In this document: positions 53,901-61,287 of the stretch, one piece after another | Layout of the letters: every line of letters starts with the position of its first letter | Position numbering within the stretch: the stretch's first letter is position 1 | DNA from: Mycolicibacter heraklionensis | GTDB taxonomy: Bacteria; Actinomycetota; Actinomycetes; Mycobacteriales; Mycobacteriaceae | Direction of reading: 5' to 3' | Assembly: GCA_001673575.1 (NCBI GenBank) | Contig: LZME01000007.1 | Location: forward strand, 1 to 64,000 | DNA: 64,000 nucleotides | Notes under the pieces: generated by a model | Told to the model about the DNA's origin: nothing | Database searches by the model: none | Seen by the model: the letters and a program-made list of their open reading frames with translations, nothing else | Program-made: the position numbers and the translations under genes

Positions 53901-55503
53901 TCACCACACCCTGACTATTGCCGAACGCACTCGCCATCGAATTAACCAGCGGTGCAATCAGTTTCAGCGTGGACGCGAAGGTGGTCCACACGGTGATCCC
54001 GCCACCAGCCAACGCGGTTCCGACAGCACGCGCCGCCGATGCCAAACCGGGCCCCATCACCCGAACAGCATCCGCAATATCCGTGACGCCCGTCTTGAGT
54101 AACCCCAGCCCCGTCTTCACGCCAGGCGACGACAGGAACCCGAGGAACCGCTCAATGCCGTCAGCCAAACCGGTGCCTAGTTGCGTGGCGGCGGGGCCAA
54201 GCGTTTTCATCTTGTCTGACAATGCATTTAGCCCAGCAGGGGCGCGGTCGAACAGGGGACGTAGGAAGTTGGCCGCCAAGATTCGCTGCTGAGAGCCAAG
54301 AACCAGCATCGAACCGCTGTAGGTCTTGCGCAGTTCCTCCATGACGCCCGCGACCGCTCGCGTTGCACCCGCCGGGCCGTCGGTGCCCTCCATGATTCCG
54401 CGGTTGAGCGCGTCGATCGCCTCACCAGCAGGAACAAGCCCCTTGGAGATCATCTTCTGGGCTTCAGAGGCCGTGAGCCCCATGGAGTTCGCCAGGATGG
54501 CCAACGCGGGAACGCCGGCCTGCGACAGGCTCAGCACCTCACCGCCGGTGATCTTGCCCTGAGCCGCGATCTTCCCGTACGCGGTCGACAACTGCTCCAG
54601 CTTCGCCGGGTCACCACCATCAGCCGCCACCGCGTTGGCCAGCGCCTGAATCGACGGCACCACCTGCTCCGAGGCCGCACCCATCGCGATCAAACCGCGT
54701 GCCATACCAAGGAATTGGTCCGCCGCATAGGGTGTGCCCTGCGCCAGCTCCGTCACCCGCGACACCATGGTGTCGGCGGCGCCCGCGTCTCCCATCAGCT
54801 GCCGCATTGACACGGTGGCGTCCTGGATCGTCTGCAGTCGGTCCATGCCGCCGCGCAGCACACCGGTGGCGGCGAACACGCCCCCGAGGCCCGCCACCGC
54901 GGCCGTCGCCGTCCCGACGCGCCGCAACGTCCCCAGCATGGCGGAGCCACCACGCTGGGCGGCCCGCTGCATGCCGGACGTCAACTGCGACTCCATCACC
55001 AAACCGGCCGACATCGCCTGCGCCTGCATCCGGCCGTACGAGCCGCCCGCAATCCCGCCGGCCATCCGAGCGGCCTTCGCCTGCTGCTGAGCCGTCGTCA
55101 GCATCCGGGTCTTGACCGCCAGGTCCTGCGCGAGCAGCGACTCTTTGCGCATCGCCCGCGCAACGCCCTCTTGGGCCGTCGCTCGGGCCCGCGCGGTGAC
55201 GGTGCTACGCCGGTTCAGGTCCTCCAGCCCCGCTTGCGCGATTCGGATGCGGCCCAGCTGATCCCGCCGTGCCGCTTCCGCCTTCGCTACCGCAGCGGTG
55301 TGCTTTTGCACCTCCTTGAGCGCCCGCACCGACTGCGCGGAGGCGGTGGACATGCCCGTCACCATCTGATTGCTCATCGCGCGCGACGCCATACCCATAT
55401 GGCGCGTCACGTCACCCGTCATGCGACGCATGCCGGGCGCGATGCGCGAGGTCTCCGGCATTATCGTGACGTAGACGCGTGCCAGCTCAATGGCACCAGC
55501 CAT
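50950..55503 (-). CDS. Phage tape measure protein with M15-like peptidase domain
   Basis: Protein of 1517 residues. The N-terminal part is a helical tape measure region with TIGR02675-like motif (TPYAADQFLGMARGLI, about 265-280; GEVLSLSQAGVPAL). Hydrophobic segments follow around residues 520-560 and 740-780. An M15-like peptidoglycan peptidase domain lies at about 1118-1232, with metal ligands in NEHSSGNAMDV and LDHVHIF. A coiled coil (about 1290-1360) and Gly/Asn-rich tail end it. Such proteins set siphophage tail length. The ATG at 55503 has GAGG upstream. No tail-chaperone or other tail genes flank it. Confidence 0.92.
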   Translation of the reverse strand: MAGAIELARVYVTIMPETSRIAPGMRRMTGDVTRHMGMASRAMSNQMVTGMSTASAQSVRALKEVQKHTAAVAKAEAARRDQLGRIRIAQAGLEDLNRRSTVTARARATAQEGVARAMRKESLLAQDLAVKTRMLTTAQQQAKAARMAGGIAGGSYGRMQAQAMSAGLVMESQLTSGMQRAAQRGGSAMLGTLRRVGTATAAVAGLGGVFAATGVLRGGMDRLQTIQDATVSMRQLMGDAGAADTMVSRVTELAQGTPYAADQFLGMARGLIAMGAASEQVVPSIQALANAVAADGGDPAKLEQLSTAYGKIAAQGKITGGEVLSLSQAGVPALAILANSMGLTASEAQKMISKGLVPAGEAIDALNRGIMEGTDGPAGATRAVAGVMEELRKTYSGSMLVLGSQQRILAANFLRPLFDRAPAGLNALSDKMKTLGPAATQLGTGLADGIERFLGFLSSPGVKTGLGLLKTGVTDIADAVRVMGPGLASAARAVGTALAGGGITVWTTFASTLKLIAPLVNSMASAFGNSQGVVTALGIAMGALYLRSRLLPPALKAVEGASLGWAGTIGALRLPLRDVTDRTTGMVRQTGLLSQAQAGLLGPVGRMRMAYLQGAQQAAAFGRSQQLNTQFARDLRSQMVDQLGPWGRFRTSVGDTTTRLRSMQGVMGATRAATTGLSIAGRSLVYGVFGGPLGLAITGATAGLGFLAAKHAEAAVAAEEHKRAEQELLETLDKVTGRITEGSREKVKDRFQAEDQYGTTDIGRAKSFGIDPSQLIDAATGTGDANAYANLRARASDSINQFMASTADQQMRKALQEAGVGSADLTSALLREGNSWDEVNAKITAYVQNTDNSLSNRTALVSGLQTVIDVMPDVNESIVTLLQNVNRLRTGFDAGAAKIREGRQALDGTWEATDTAVERFRELGATILQVPNGKTVVVDVLDDEARQKLDDLGVKIEDAPDGTVTITAETDQAVAEFEKLLQKVEAATPALTVDADTTRAQERVDAFLRNIASAAPTIPVTVEPGGGMPGSLGSFLPPARARGGMYDVYRSVASFASGKLPKQAMLQRPVAGAGLVQWAEPSTHGEAFIPLSPANRARSLAIWVETGRRLGASMRSYDKGGLNPGPAYLHDVLMQQFPQIGNIGGYRAPDGFNEHSSGNAMDVMIPGWDTPQGRALGNAVAAFALTNGDALGLTHVLWQQRSFRTGDRTGTPMEDRGDATQNHLDHVHIFMNRNGGQLPTAPLVTHGSASVLGGGGGGRGGGASAAAARRVRNAQNRVDDSEFGIRQAQQRLEELPDDAKQSRREAAERALEVAIRRHQDALEDLTEAQAHAAEVQDKANQRGESGSSGPDAKSFGQELFSGLLSGMGFDGDLFSDPTQWGISKLGTGVANLLGGMLLKGLGRDDDDSFWGSAGLAGPGNFGFSDGGLGGGGGGPFDGLMPVLDAITSSIQPTDNSTPLANSQSGKAGNNYTTNQHSNNTTTTGQVFNGPINVTNNSGPGQTSRADGYLAGLPGGRK

Positions 55504-55525
55504 GTCTCACCTCGTCTCTACGGCG

Positions 55526-55582
55526 AAGGGGGCGGTGACGCCATCTGCGGGGGCACTACTCCCCGACATCACCGCCCCCCTT
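55526..55582 (-). promoter_or_regulatory. Strong nested hairpin in the tape measure leader
   Basis: AAGGGGGCGGTGA at 55526-55538 pairs with TCACCGCCCCCCTT at 55569-55582 (one bulged C); a CGGGG/CCCCG stem nests inside. It lies 23 bp upstream of the tape measure start. It may stop transcription between protease and tape measure genes or control translation. A second hairpin (CTGCCGG with CCGGCAG, 55629-55660) is nearby. Confidence 0.5.
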
Positions 55583-55691
55583 ACCTTTTGGCACTGGGCA
55601 ACACAACCCACCAGGGTGTTTCATGCCCCTGCCGGCCGAAAGGAGTTAACGCGCCGGCAGAGTCTTTAATCAGGCCGTCCAAATCACGGCA

Positions 55692-56702
55692 TCATTTCCA
55701 AGGTCGATAACTCGGGTTCATGTAGGCCACGGCGTCGCGGCGATCACGTTGCCGCGCCAGTTCTCGCTCCGCCTCCGCACGGCGGACCATCTCCTCCACC
55801 ACCGCCCGCTGATGCGGAAGAATGGAATGGATGCCGAGGTCCGCGGGGGTAATCCGCCCCGGGTCAACACAGCCGATGGATTTAGGGGTGACGCGGCCAT
55901 TGACCAAACCGGGGACCGGTGGGAACCCCAGGACCTCCTCAGCGCGCGCCAGAATGTTCCGGCCGATCGCCTGCCGAGCCCGATACACCGATGCGTCGTA
56001 GGCCATCTGCTTCTCTGCCTCCTCGCGCGTCATCAATGGTTTCCCGGAACGGCGGTTCGACCGGTTCGCCCGCTTGGCATCGGCAAGCATGATCGCTTCC
56101 ATCTCAGCTCGGGTCAACGTCTTCTTCACGCCATTCCTGCCCTTTCTCCGCTTACCGAGAACCTCGGCGACAGTCGTCGGGTTTGCTCCCCAATTAACCA
56201 CCGACACATCGCCTTTGTGCAGCGACACCTCGGTGATGGTGCGCTGACTCTGCGGGTCGTCATAGCCCGGCGCGGCTGACCAAGTTTGTGCCTTGACCCT
56301 GAATGCGAACGACATCTCGTTCATGTCGCCGCGCCGCATCTTGGGTTCCAGCTGCTGCACGTCCGGGTCAGACCGGTCAAGTTCAGCCCGCACCTTCAAC
56401 CCGTGGTCATCGACCGACAGTTCAAGGGTGCCGGACCCGGTACGGGCCAGCGGGAGCCCTTCATGGTTGACCAACAAGTGCAGGTCCGGCTGCTCTCGCA
56501 GCGTCCGATCGAAGGCATTGCGGCCGATCTGCTCGATCCAGCCGCAATTCGCTGGCCCGCCATACATTTCGTAGGGCTCGAACGTTGCGGCGTAGCCGAT
56601 CAGCGTCACGGTGCCGCTGTCCGCACGAAACTCGAACGGCGCCGCAGATCGCAGCTCTCTGACGTCCAGGAGTGCCTGGCGATTTTTGGGGGTTATAGTC
56701 AC
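55692..56702 (-). CDS. HK97-type prohead protease with C-terminal extension
   Basis: Protein of 336 residues. The first ~180 residues are the prohead protease: TLIGYAATFEPYEMYG, then [17 protein letters not shown] (catalytic His in NHE), MSFAFRVKAQTW (catalytic Ser in MSFAF) and EVSLHKGDVSVVNWGANP. A basic 150-residue extension follows, with the coiled segment RAEAERELARQRDRRDA near its end. It normally matures the capsid. Here no capsid gene follows; the next gene is the tape measure. GTG start overlaps the upstream gene by 4 bp. Confidence 0.9.
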   Translation of the reverse strand: MTITPKNRQALLDVRELRSAAPFEFRADSGTVTLIGYAATFEPYEMYGGPANCGWIEQIGRNAFDRTLREQPDLHLLVNHEGLPLARTGSGTLELSVDDHGLKVRAELDRSDPDVQQLEPKMRRGDMNEMSFAFRVKAQTWSAAPGYDDPQSQRTITEVSLHKGDVSVVNWGANPTTVAEVLGKRRKGRNGVKKTLTRAEMEAIMLADAKRANRSNRRSGKPLMTREEAEKQMAYDASVYRARQAIGRNILARAEEVLGFPPVPGLVNGRVTPKSIGCVDPGRITPADLGIHSILPHQRAVVEEMVRRAEAERELARQRDRRDAVAYMNPSYRPWK

Positions 56703-56986
56703 CGGCTCCCCCCGTCCCCAGATCCCCGCGCCGGCAGGAACGCGCCCAAGTCGGTCACCGGAACTTCCCAGGTGCCCGCTGCCTCCCGGACCGCGAGCGC
56801 ATCCGGGTCATTGCGCAAGTGCTCAGGGATCGCGGAATCGACGCCCGTGACGTACCTCAGCGCCGCCGCCGCGCGCTCGGCCAATTCGGGGTCCCAGCCT
56901 CCGAGCCAGGTGAAAGCCTCCACTACCCGCTCTGGGTCGGCCTTCGCGACGGCCCTAACCGCCGCCACCACATCCGTCGCACTCAC
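56699..56986 (-). CDS. Small hypothetical element protein
   Basis: Acidic helical protein of 95 residues (VVAAVRAVAKADPERVVEAF, then LAERAAAALRYVTG). GTG start, with GTGA overlap with the upstream gene and 4-bp overlap with the protease gene. It has no recognised domain. It lies where phiRv1 has its small Rv1578c-like genes upstream of the protease. Confidence 0.7.
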   Translation of the reverse strand: MSATDVVAAVRAVAKADPERVVEAFTWLGGWDPELAERAAAALRYVTGVDSAIPEHLRNDPDALAVREAAGTWEVPVTDLGAFLPARGSGDGGSR

Positions 56987-57363
56987 CGTTCACCCCCAAG
57001 GACAGCCAGTACGTCGGGGCGCGGAATCCACCACTGCCCGCGGATCTTCCGAGCTGCCAGCGCGAGCTTCCCCCGTCTGCAGGACTTCCGAATACCGTCA
57101 GCAGAGATTCCCATCAGACCGGCCGCCTCCTCGACACTCAACAACTGTTCCTCGTTAGCGTCCGTCATGCCTCCAGAATCCGGTCGTATCGTCGTGTCTG
57201 CGCGACCCCGAGCGCGACCCACGTACTCCGCCAGGTCCCCCTTCAGCCGGGCAACCTCAAGCGGCAGCGGGAGGCCATCACGACGCATGCGCCGCTCCAG
57301 ATCTTCGATGGCAGACTGCAACAGCGCCGACTCGCGCACATCAGCACAGAAAAGCTCACGCAC
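56983..57363 (-). CDS. MerR/excisionase-like HTH protein
   Basis: Protein of 126 residues. The N-terminal half is helical (LLQSAIEDLERRMRRDGLPL); the C-terminal half is an HTH_17-type winged helix: LLSVEEAAGLMGISADGIRK, then WWIPRPDVLAVLG. Such proteins act as excisionases or regulators. The frame could alternatively start at an internal ATG (57169), giving only the HTH domain. Embedded in the operon by 4-8 bp overlaps. Confidence 0.8.
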   Translation of the reverse strand: MRELFCADVRESALLQSAIEDLERRMRRDGLPLPLEVARLKGDLAEYVGRARGRADTTIRPDSGGMTDANEEQLLSVEEAAGLMGISADGIRKSCRRGKLALAARKIRGQWWIPRPDVLAVLGGER

Positions 57364-57703
57364 CGGCGGCCCACCTGTCGACCTCGGGACTACGCGGCAG
57401 CCACACCCCAGCGGCGTCCAGAATCAGCTCGACGCCCGGGAATAGTTCACCTGTCCGAAACCTCAAGACCGCCAGCCAATCCCGCGTGTTGATACGAGCC
57501 GCCGACTCCCCCGACCGGCGTCGGGCAGCACGAAACACCTCCGCAGGCAGATCCGCAATCCGCTGCGCACCCGTCGCCTGGATCTCCCCCACAGTTAATC
57601 CGGTAAACAGTGAGATCGCTTGGTGGGACCAGAGCGGCTCACCGCCGGTCCGGAGCACCAACGGCATGCACCGACCCTCGCGCGGTATGTCGACTTCCTG
57701 CAT
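57356..57703 (-). CDS. Hypothetical element protein
   Basis: Protein of 115 residues with no recognised domain. Contains LWSHQAISLFTGLTVGEIQ, which resembles a small helical DNA-binding or adaptor segment, and LFPGVELILDAAGVWLP. The ATG at 57703 overlaps the WhiB gene stop (ATGA); its own end overlaps the next gene by 8 bp. Part of the leftward operon. Confidence 0.68.
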   Translation of the reverse strand: MQEVDIPREGRCMPLVLRTGGEPLWSHQAISLFTGLTVGEIQATGAQRIADLPAEVFRAARRRSGESAARINTRDWLAVLRFRTGELFPGVELILDAAGVWLPRSPEVDRWAAGA

Positions 57704-58080
57704 CAGTGCCCCTCCTCGTCGACGAGGAGCCCGGCTACGACGCCCGTCGGCCGCTCACGGGCGGGCAACGCCCCAACCCACGCCGAGCACGCCGCCAACG
57801 CGGGGCAGTCGGCGCACATCTCGATGGCCTGCTGGTGCCGTTCGGCGGCACATTGCTCGGGTTCTCCAGCGCCCCGCGGGTCGAACAACGACCACAGGCC
57901 TAGACAGGCCGCACCGCGCAGATGGGGCGTCAACACCGACGCCGCCATCGTGTTCAGGAACTTCTCGCCGGCCGACAGCGTCGGTCGCAGGACTGGGCCC
58001 AGATGCAGCTGACGCCGTCGGCCAGCCGCGGCCTGGCGCTGCCGATATGCGCGCGTGCGCTCAGCACTGCTCATGCTCAC
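57703..58080 (-). CDS. Phage-type WhiB-like protein
   Basis: Protein of 125 residues. Four cysteines, Cys59, Cys89, Cys92 and Cys98, have the WhiB spacing C-x29-C-x2-C-x5-C (AACLGLW; MCADCPALAACSAW) and are followed by RPTGVVAG, close to the WhiB G-[VI]-W-G-G turn. WhiB proteins bind [4Fe-4S] and usually work with sigma-A; phage versions such as WhiB of TM4 block septation and exclude superinfecting phage. The N-terminal ~50 residues, basic and Gln/Arg-rich, are unusual. GTG start overlaps the upstream gene as GTGA. Confidence 0.85.
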   Translation of the reverse strand: MSMSSAERTRAYRQRQAAAGRRRQLHLGPVLRPTLSAGEKFLNTMAASVLTPHLRGAACLGLWSLFDPRGAGEPEQCAAERHQQAIEMCADCPALAACSAWVGALPARERPTGVVAGLLVDEEGH

Positions 58081-58319
58081 CGCTCGACCTCCCGCTGGTG
58101 GCGGGGCTCGCCGAAATCGACCGGCGGGTCCGGCGCATCGTCGGCGCATTGCGCCGGCGAGGCCTCGCTGACTCGGGGCCTGGCAACGCACGGGACGCGC
58201 CGCACCCGACCGTCAGGCCGCGAACACCACACGCCGGGGTCTGCGGCGCAGTTCGGGCACGGTAGCGCCGAGTCGACATCGGCGTACGCGGCCCAGATCG
58301 CCTCGCCGGACCTGCTCAT
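58077..58319 (-). CDS. Zinc-finger protein, phage type
   Basis: Protein of 80 residues with CPNCAADPGVWCSRPDGRVRR and a following Cys, the short zinc-ribbon found in many mycobacteriophage and mycobacterial proteins. ATG at 58319 with a strong GGGAGG ribosome site 6 bases upstream, the clearest in the element, consistent with a new translation start after the primase gene. Function unknown. Confidence 0.78.
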   Translation of the reverse strand: MSRSGEAIWAAYADVDSALPCPNCAADPGVWCSRPDGRVRRVPCVARPRVSEASPAQCADDAPDPPVDFGEPRHQREVER

Positions 58320-58354
58320 CGGAACCTCCCTTGACCTGCGGTGTTGGTGGTTTC

Positions 58355-58438
58355 AGTGCCCCTAGTGCCCCTTCGTCGGTATGAGCTCTTAGGTGTGCGC
58401 GCGTAGGGGGAACCAGGAAAAGGGGCACTTGGGGCACT
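58355..58438. other. Iteron-like inverted repeat after the primase gene
   Basis: The octamer AGTGCCCC occurs twice at 58355-58371 and twice in opposite orientation as GGGGCACT at 58422-58438. The two 19-bp arms match at 18 positions and enclose 46 bp. The right arm covers the primase stop codon. In staphylococcal pathogenicity islands the origin is an iteron pair just after the rep/primase gene, so an origin is plausible; a terminator is the alternative. Confidence 0.6.
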
Positions 58439-59861
58439 AGTCGGCGTCATGGCCGTCTCCGTCCTCGGGCTTTAGCGCGATCCCGAGCCGCCACTTTTTG
58501 CCGTTGGACCGGTGGACTGCGTAGCCCTTGAGGTCGAGGGCTTGCCCGAATGCCTTGAGGCTGAGTGGTTCGGCGCCGTCGGCTGCCCGCCACCTGTCCC
58601 AGGCGTCGAATAGCTGCGATGTGGTGGCCTTGACCGCGGGACTGGTGTTGCAGCACTCAGCGATGAATCGGCCGACCGCGTCGCTAGCAAGCTGATAGGC
58701 GTCGGTGGCCGCCATGACGCTTGGTGGCTCGTCCAGGCCGCCGCGTTGGCGGTAGTCGGCCCAGCCCGCCAGCATCCACGCCAGCACGCCGTCCGCCTCC
58801 GCTTGAAGCCGCTCATCCAGATGTGGATCTCGTTCGGCGGGCGGGATCTCGACTCCGAAGGGTATGACGCGGATTCGGCGCCAGATCGCCGGATCATCGC
58901 CCGAGACCTTTGGCAGGTGGTTTGTAATAAGCAGCGGCAGGTGAGCCGGCTCGAACTCGAAGAAATCCTGACGCATTCGTCGCGCACGAATGGTGTCGCC
59001 GCCCGTCAGCCGCTTCATCGTGGCTTCGGCGAGCCGCCGATCCCGCTCCGACTCCGAGACGACGATCAGGCGACGCCCCATCAGGTCCGCTTCCCCCGTT
59101 GGGTGGGCCCCTTCTCGATGCATGAACAGGTCAGGCTCGGCGGTACTGGCGTAGTCGCCCAGCGCATGGCAAAACGCCTTGTACGTAACGCTTTTTCCGT
59201 TGGCGCCCGTGCCTGTCAGGATTGGAAGGATGTGCTCGGTGACCCGACCCAACAGTGCTACGCCCGCGAGGCGCTGCAGATAAGAGCGGACATCGTCCGC
59301 CGGTATGACGCGCTCGATGTGGCCCCGCCATGTCGCATCGCCAGGTGCATCGTGATGGGCGGCGCGGGCCACTTTGGTGATGCGGTCCCGCGGGTCGTGC
59401 GGCGCTAACGTCAGCGTCCGAAGGTCCAGGGTTCCGTTGGCGAGATTCAGCAGGTAGGGATCAGCATCCAAGTCCTGCACTGTCGCGGCGAACTGCTCCA
59501 ACGCAGCCGCCACCCCCAGCACCCCTTGGATTCCGTTGTGGGACTCGCACTTGCGAACATCTGTGCGCAGCGATCGGTCGCCATCATCGCCCACGGAATC
59601 CACCAGCGCAGTTCGCAGCACCTCCAGCACCGCACGCGATGCCGCCCCACGGGTATCGAGCACCCAGCGGGCGCCGTCCCAGGTGTGCCAGCCCAACGCG
59701 TGCACGTGTAGCAACTTGTCGGCGTAGGCCTCGGCCAACCGGTAAGCCATCCGAACTTGTCCCGAATGCCGTTCAACCGGCGGATCAACTACCGCGCTGC
59801 TCGTCGGCGCGTACTTCCCCGAGCGGACCAGCTCCTCACCGCGAAGTTCATCCTCGGTCAA
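58437..59861 (-). CDS. D5/P4-type primase-helicase
   Basis: Protein of 474 residues, close in length to the phiRv1 protein Rv1582c. The D5_N-like region covers about 30-210. The SF3 helicase core has Walker A GTGANGKS (217-224), Walker B RLIVVSESER and sensor LLITNHLPKVSG, then the arginine finger area WRRIRVIPF. It should drive autonomous replication of the excised element. Only the C-terminal helicase half is obvious; no separate AEP catalytic motifs are seen. A TTG start at 59861 overlaps the upstream gene; an alternative start cannot be excluded. Confidence 0.9.
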   Translation of the reverse strand: MTEDELRGEELVRSGKYAPTSSAVVDPPVERHSGQVRMAYRLAEAYADKLLHVHALGWHTWDGARWVLDTRGAASRAVLEVLRTALVDSVGDDGDRSLRTDVRKCESHNGIQGVLGVAAALEQFAATVQDLDADPYLLNLANGTLDLRTLTLAPHDPRDRITKVARAAHHDAPGDATWRGHIERVIPADDVRSYLQRLAGVALLGRVTEHILPILTGTGANGKSVTYKAFCHALGDYASTAEPDLFMHREGAHPTGEADLMGRRLIVVSESERDRRLAEATMKRLTGGDTIRARRMRQDFFEFEPAHLPLLITNHLPKVSGDDPAIWRRIRVIPFGVEIPPAERDPHLDERLQAEADGVLAWMLAGWADYRQRGGLDEPPSVMAATDAYQLASDAVGRFIAECCNTSPAVKATTSQLFDAWDRWRAADGAEPLSLKAFGQALDLKGYAVHRSNGKKWRLGIALKPEDGDGHDAD

Positions 59862-60249
59862 TGCGCACCCCCGCCCGACGTGCGTCCTCGCGGGCCCGCA
59901 GCTCGCGGGCTACATGAGTCCAATCCGCGGACGCAGCAATGGATTTAGCTGCTTCGGCTTGGGCTAGCTGAGCTGTCTCGACCCGCAGGGCGTGGTGCCG
60001 CGCGAAATCCAACAGCCCGGCCCACTTCGCCCGGGAGTCGTCTGGCAGCCGGGACCATGCCGGGGTTCCCGGCGCGGGGTAGTCACCGACCGTATCGAGG
60101 AACGGCTGCACCCACTGATGCACCGACCACCAGTTCACTTGCCGACTCGTTACAGCGTCGGTAGCTTCGATATCGGTTGAGTTGGTTGGGGACGGCTGGG
60201 CGGCAGTGACTTCTCCCGGCCGTCTTTTTTCATCAGGCACCGGCAGCAC
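59848..60249 (-). CDS. DUF2742-like phage protein (Rv1583c-like)
   Basis: Protein of up to 133 residues with QVNWWSVHQWVQPFLDTVGDYP and WSRLPDDSRAKWAGLLDFARHHALRVE (parts quoted), the DUF2742 signature recalled for phiRv1 Rv1583c and its phiRv2 counterpart. Function unknown; position next to the primase suggests a replication partner. GTG at 60249 is used; a GTG at 60240 is another option. Overlaps both neighbours. Confidence 0.82.
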   Translation of the reverse strand: MLPVPDEKRRPGEVTAAQPSPTNSTDIEATDAVTSRQVNWWSVHQWVQPFLDTVGDYPAPGTPAWSRLPDDSRAKWAGLLDFARHHALRVETAQLAQAEAAKSIAASADWTHVARELRAREDARRAGVRIDRG

Positions 60250-60511
60250 CCGCCTTGCGTGCCCGACGAGCTTTCGCCGACTTCAGCGCCAGTGCCGCGA
60301 AATACGCTTTGCGCGCGGACTCGGCACGCTTTGCACGTTCGGTCGGGGGCAGCGTCCCGTCAGGATCTACCTGGTGTTCAAACCGTAGGTTGAACTTCGC
60401 GCGGGCGTTGCGGGTCCGTGCGGACCGATCATCGGTATTCGCCCAGGAGACATGCGCCCCGAGCTGCCCACGCAGCTTTCGTTCGTTTGGTGTTAACCCG
60501 CTTTCGGGCAC
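60233..60511 (-). CDS. Conserved basic mycobacterial/phage protein
   Basis: Basic, mainly helical protein of 92 residues: LTPNERKLRGQLGAHVSWA, then DPDGTLPPTERAKRAESARK. This family is widespread, often in prophages and near integrases in mycobacteria. No function known. First gene after a 152-bp gap, so it may start its own transcript. Confidence 0.8.
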   Translation of the reverse strand: MPESGLTPNERKLRGQLGAHVSWANTDDRSARTRNARAKFNLRFEHQVDPDGTLPPTERAKRAESARKAYFAALALKSAKARRARKAGAAGA

Positions 60512-60624
60512 GGTTCGTCAGCCTCTCGCTGGCGAACCCCCCTACCCATGACGGGAGTTCCGGCCTTCGTGCATCCCGCACTGGAGCTGACCGCCCTCGC
60601 AGGCGACGCTTGGCCACAACTTCA

Positions 60625-60650
60625 AGCACAGCGTACCTCAGCGGTGTGCT
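60625..60650. promoter_or_regulatory. Inverted repeat in the 60512-60663 gap
   Basis: AGCACA and TGTGCT form a 6-bp dyad 14 bp apart (60625-60650), with partial symmetry inside. It lies in the only sizeable gap of the early leftward genes, where an operator or promoter would be expected. Confidence 0.35.
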
Positions 60651-60663
60651 ACGCCCGCAAACC

Positions 60664-61287
60664 CTACGGGTTTTGACGGTAGTTGGCCGCGCGTAGCCGT
60701 TCGAACTCCTCGATCGACATCGCATCCATCTTCAACCGAGATACCTTTTGACTGGCAACAGTTTTCGTCGGCAGGTACTCGTATGCTGGCGGCCCGTACT
60801 CCAAGTGTTTCCCGGTCGGCGTCACCATGTGCCTTGCGTGCCGCTTACGCAGGGCCTGGAGGATCTCGAGCCGGTTTCCGACGCAGTCGCCGTGACGCGC
60901 GCAGCGCATAAGCAGATCCGGGTAGTCGGGCGTGAATTCGATGGGCAGCGCTAGGAGTGCGATCACCCCGTGGCGCAGCGAATTCATCGGCCTGCCGGAT
61001 TCCGATACGACATCCTCGTGGTCGGCGTTCCATCGCTCGAGTTGACGCGGCCGCAATTCCTGGCCTTCGACCCTGATGGACACTCCCCCGGCACCTGTCG
61101 GTACCGTCCACGACGATGAGAACAACGCCCCGAACCCAGGAATGTCCCCCGAATATGCAAGTAGTGCATTGCATTTCGTGCAGCGCACCTGCAATGTCGG
61201 CCTCAATCTGTCATCGGCACTTGCTCGCACGGCAGCGGCAGTGCGCTCACGCACGGCCGGATCGCTCGGTTCAAGTCGCAGCATCAC
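60664..61287 (-). CDS. Hypothetical element protein with Cys pairs
   Basis: Protein of 207 residues. VRCTKCNALLAYSG suggests a zinc ribbon near residue 35, and a later Cys pair lies in MRCARHGDCVGN. The rest has no recognised domain; the C-terminus SIEEFERLRAANYR is helical. GTG at 61287 overlaps the integrase stop (ATG at 61284 is alternative). Possibly an excision or regulatory partner of the integrase; unproven. Confidence 0.7.
   Translation of the reverse strand: MMLRLEPSDPAVRERTAAAVRASADDRLRPTLQVRCTKCNALLAYSGDIPGFGALFSSSWTVPTGAGGVSIRVEGQELRPRQLERWNADHEDVVSESGRPMNSLRHGVIALLALPIEFTPDYPDLLMRCARHGDCVGNRLEILQALRKRHARHMVTPTGKHLEYGPPAYEYLPTKTVASQKVSRLKMDAMSIEEFERLRAANYRQNP

Noticed and set aside
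55504..55691. A capsid gene expected after the prohead protease
   Set aside because: The gap is 188 bp, too short, and no frame with capsid features is seen.
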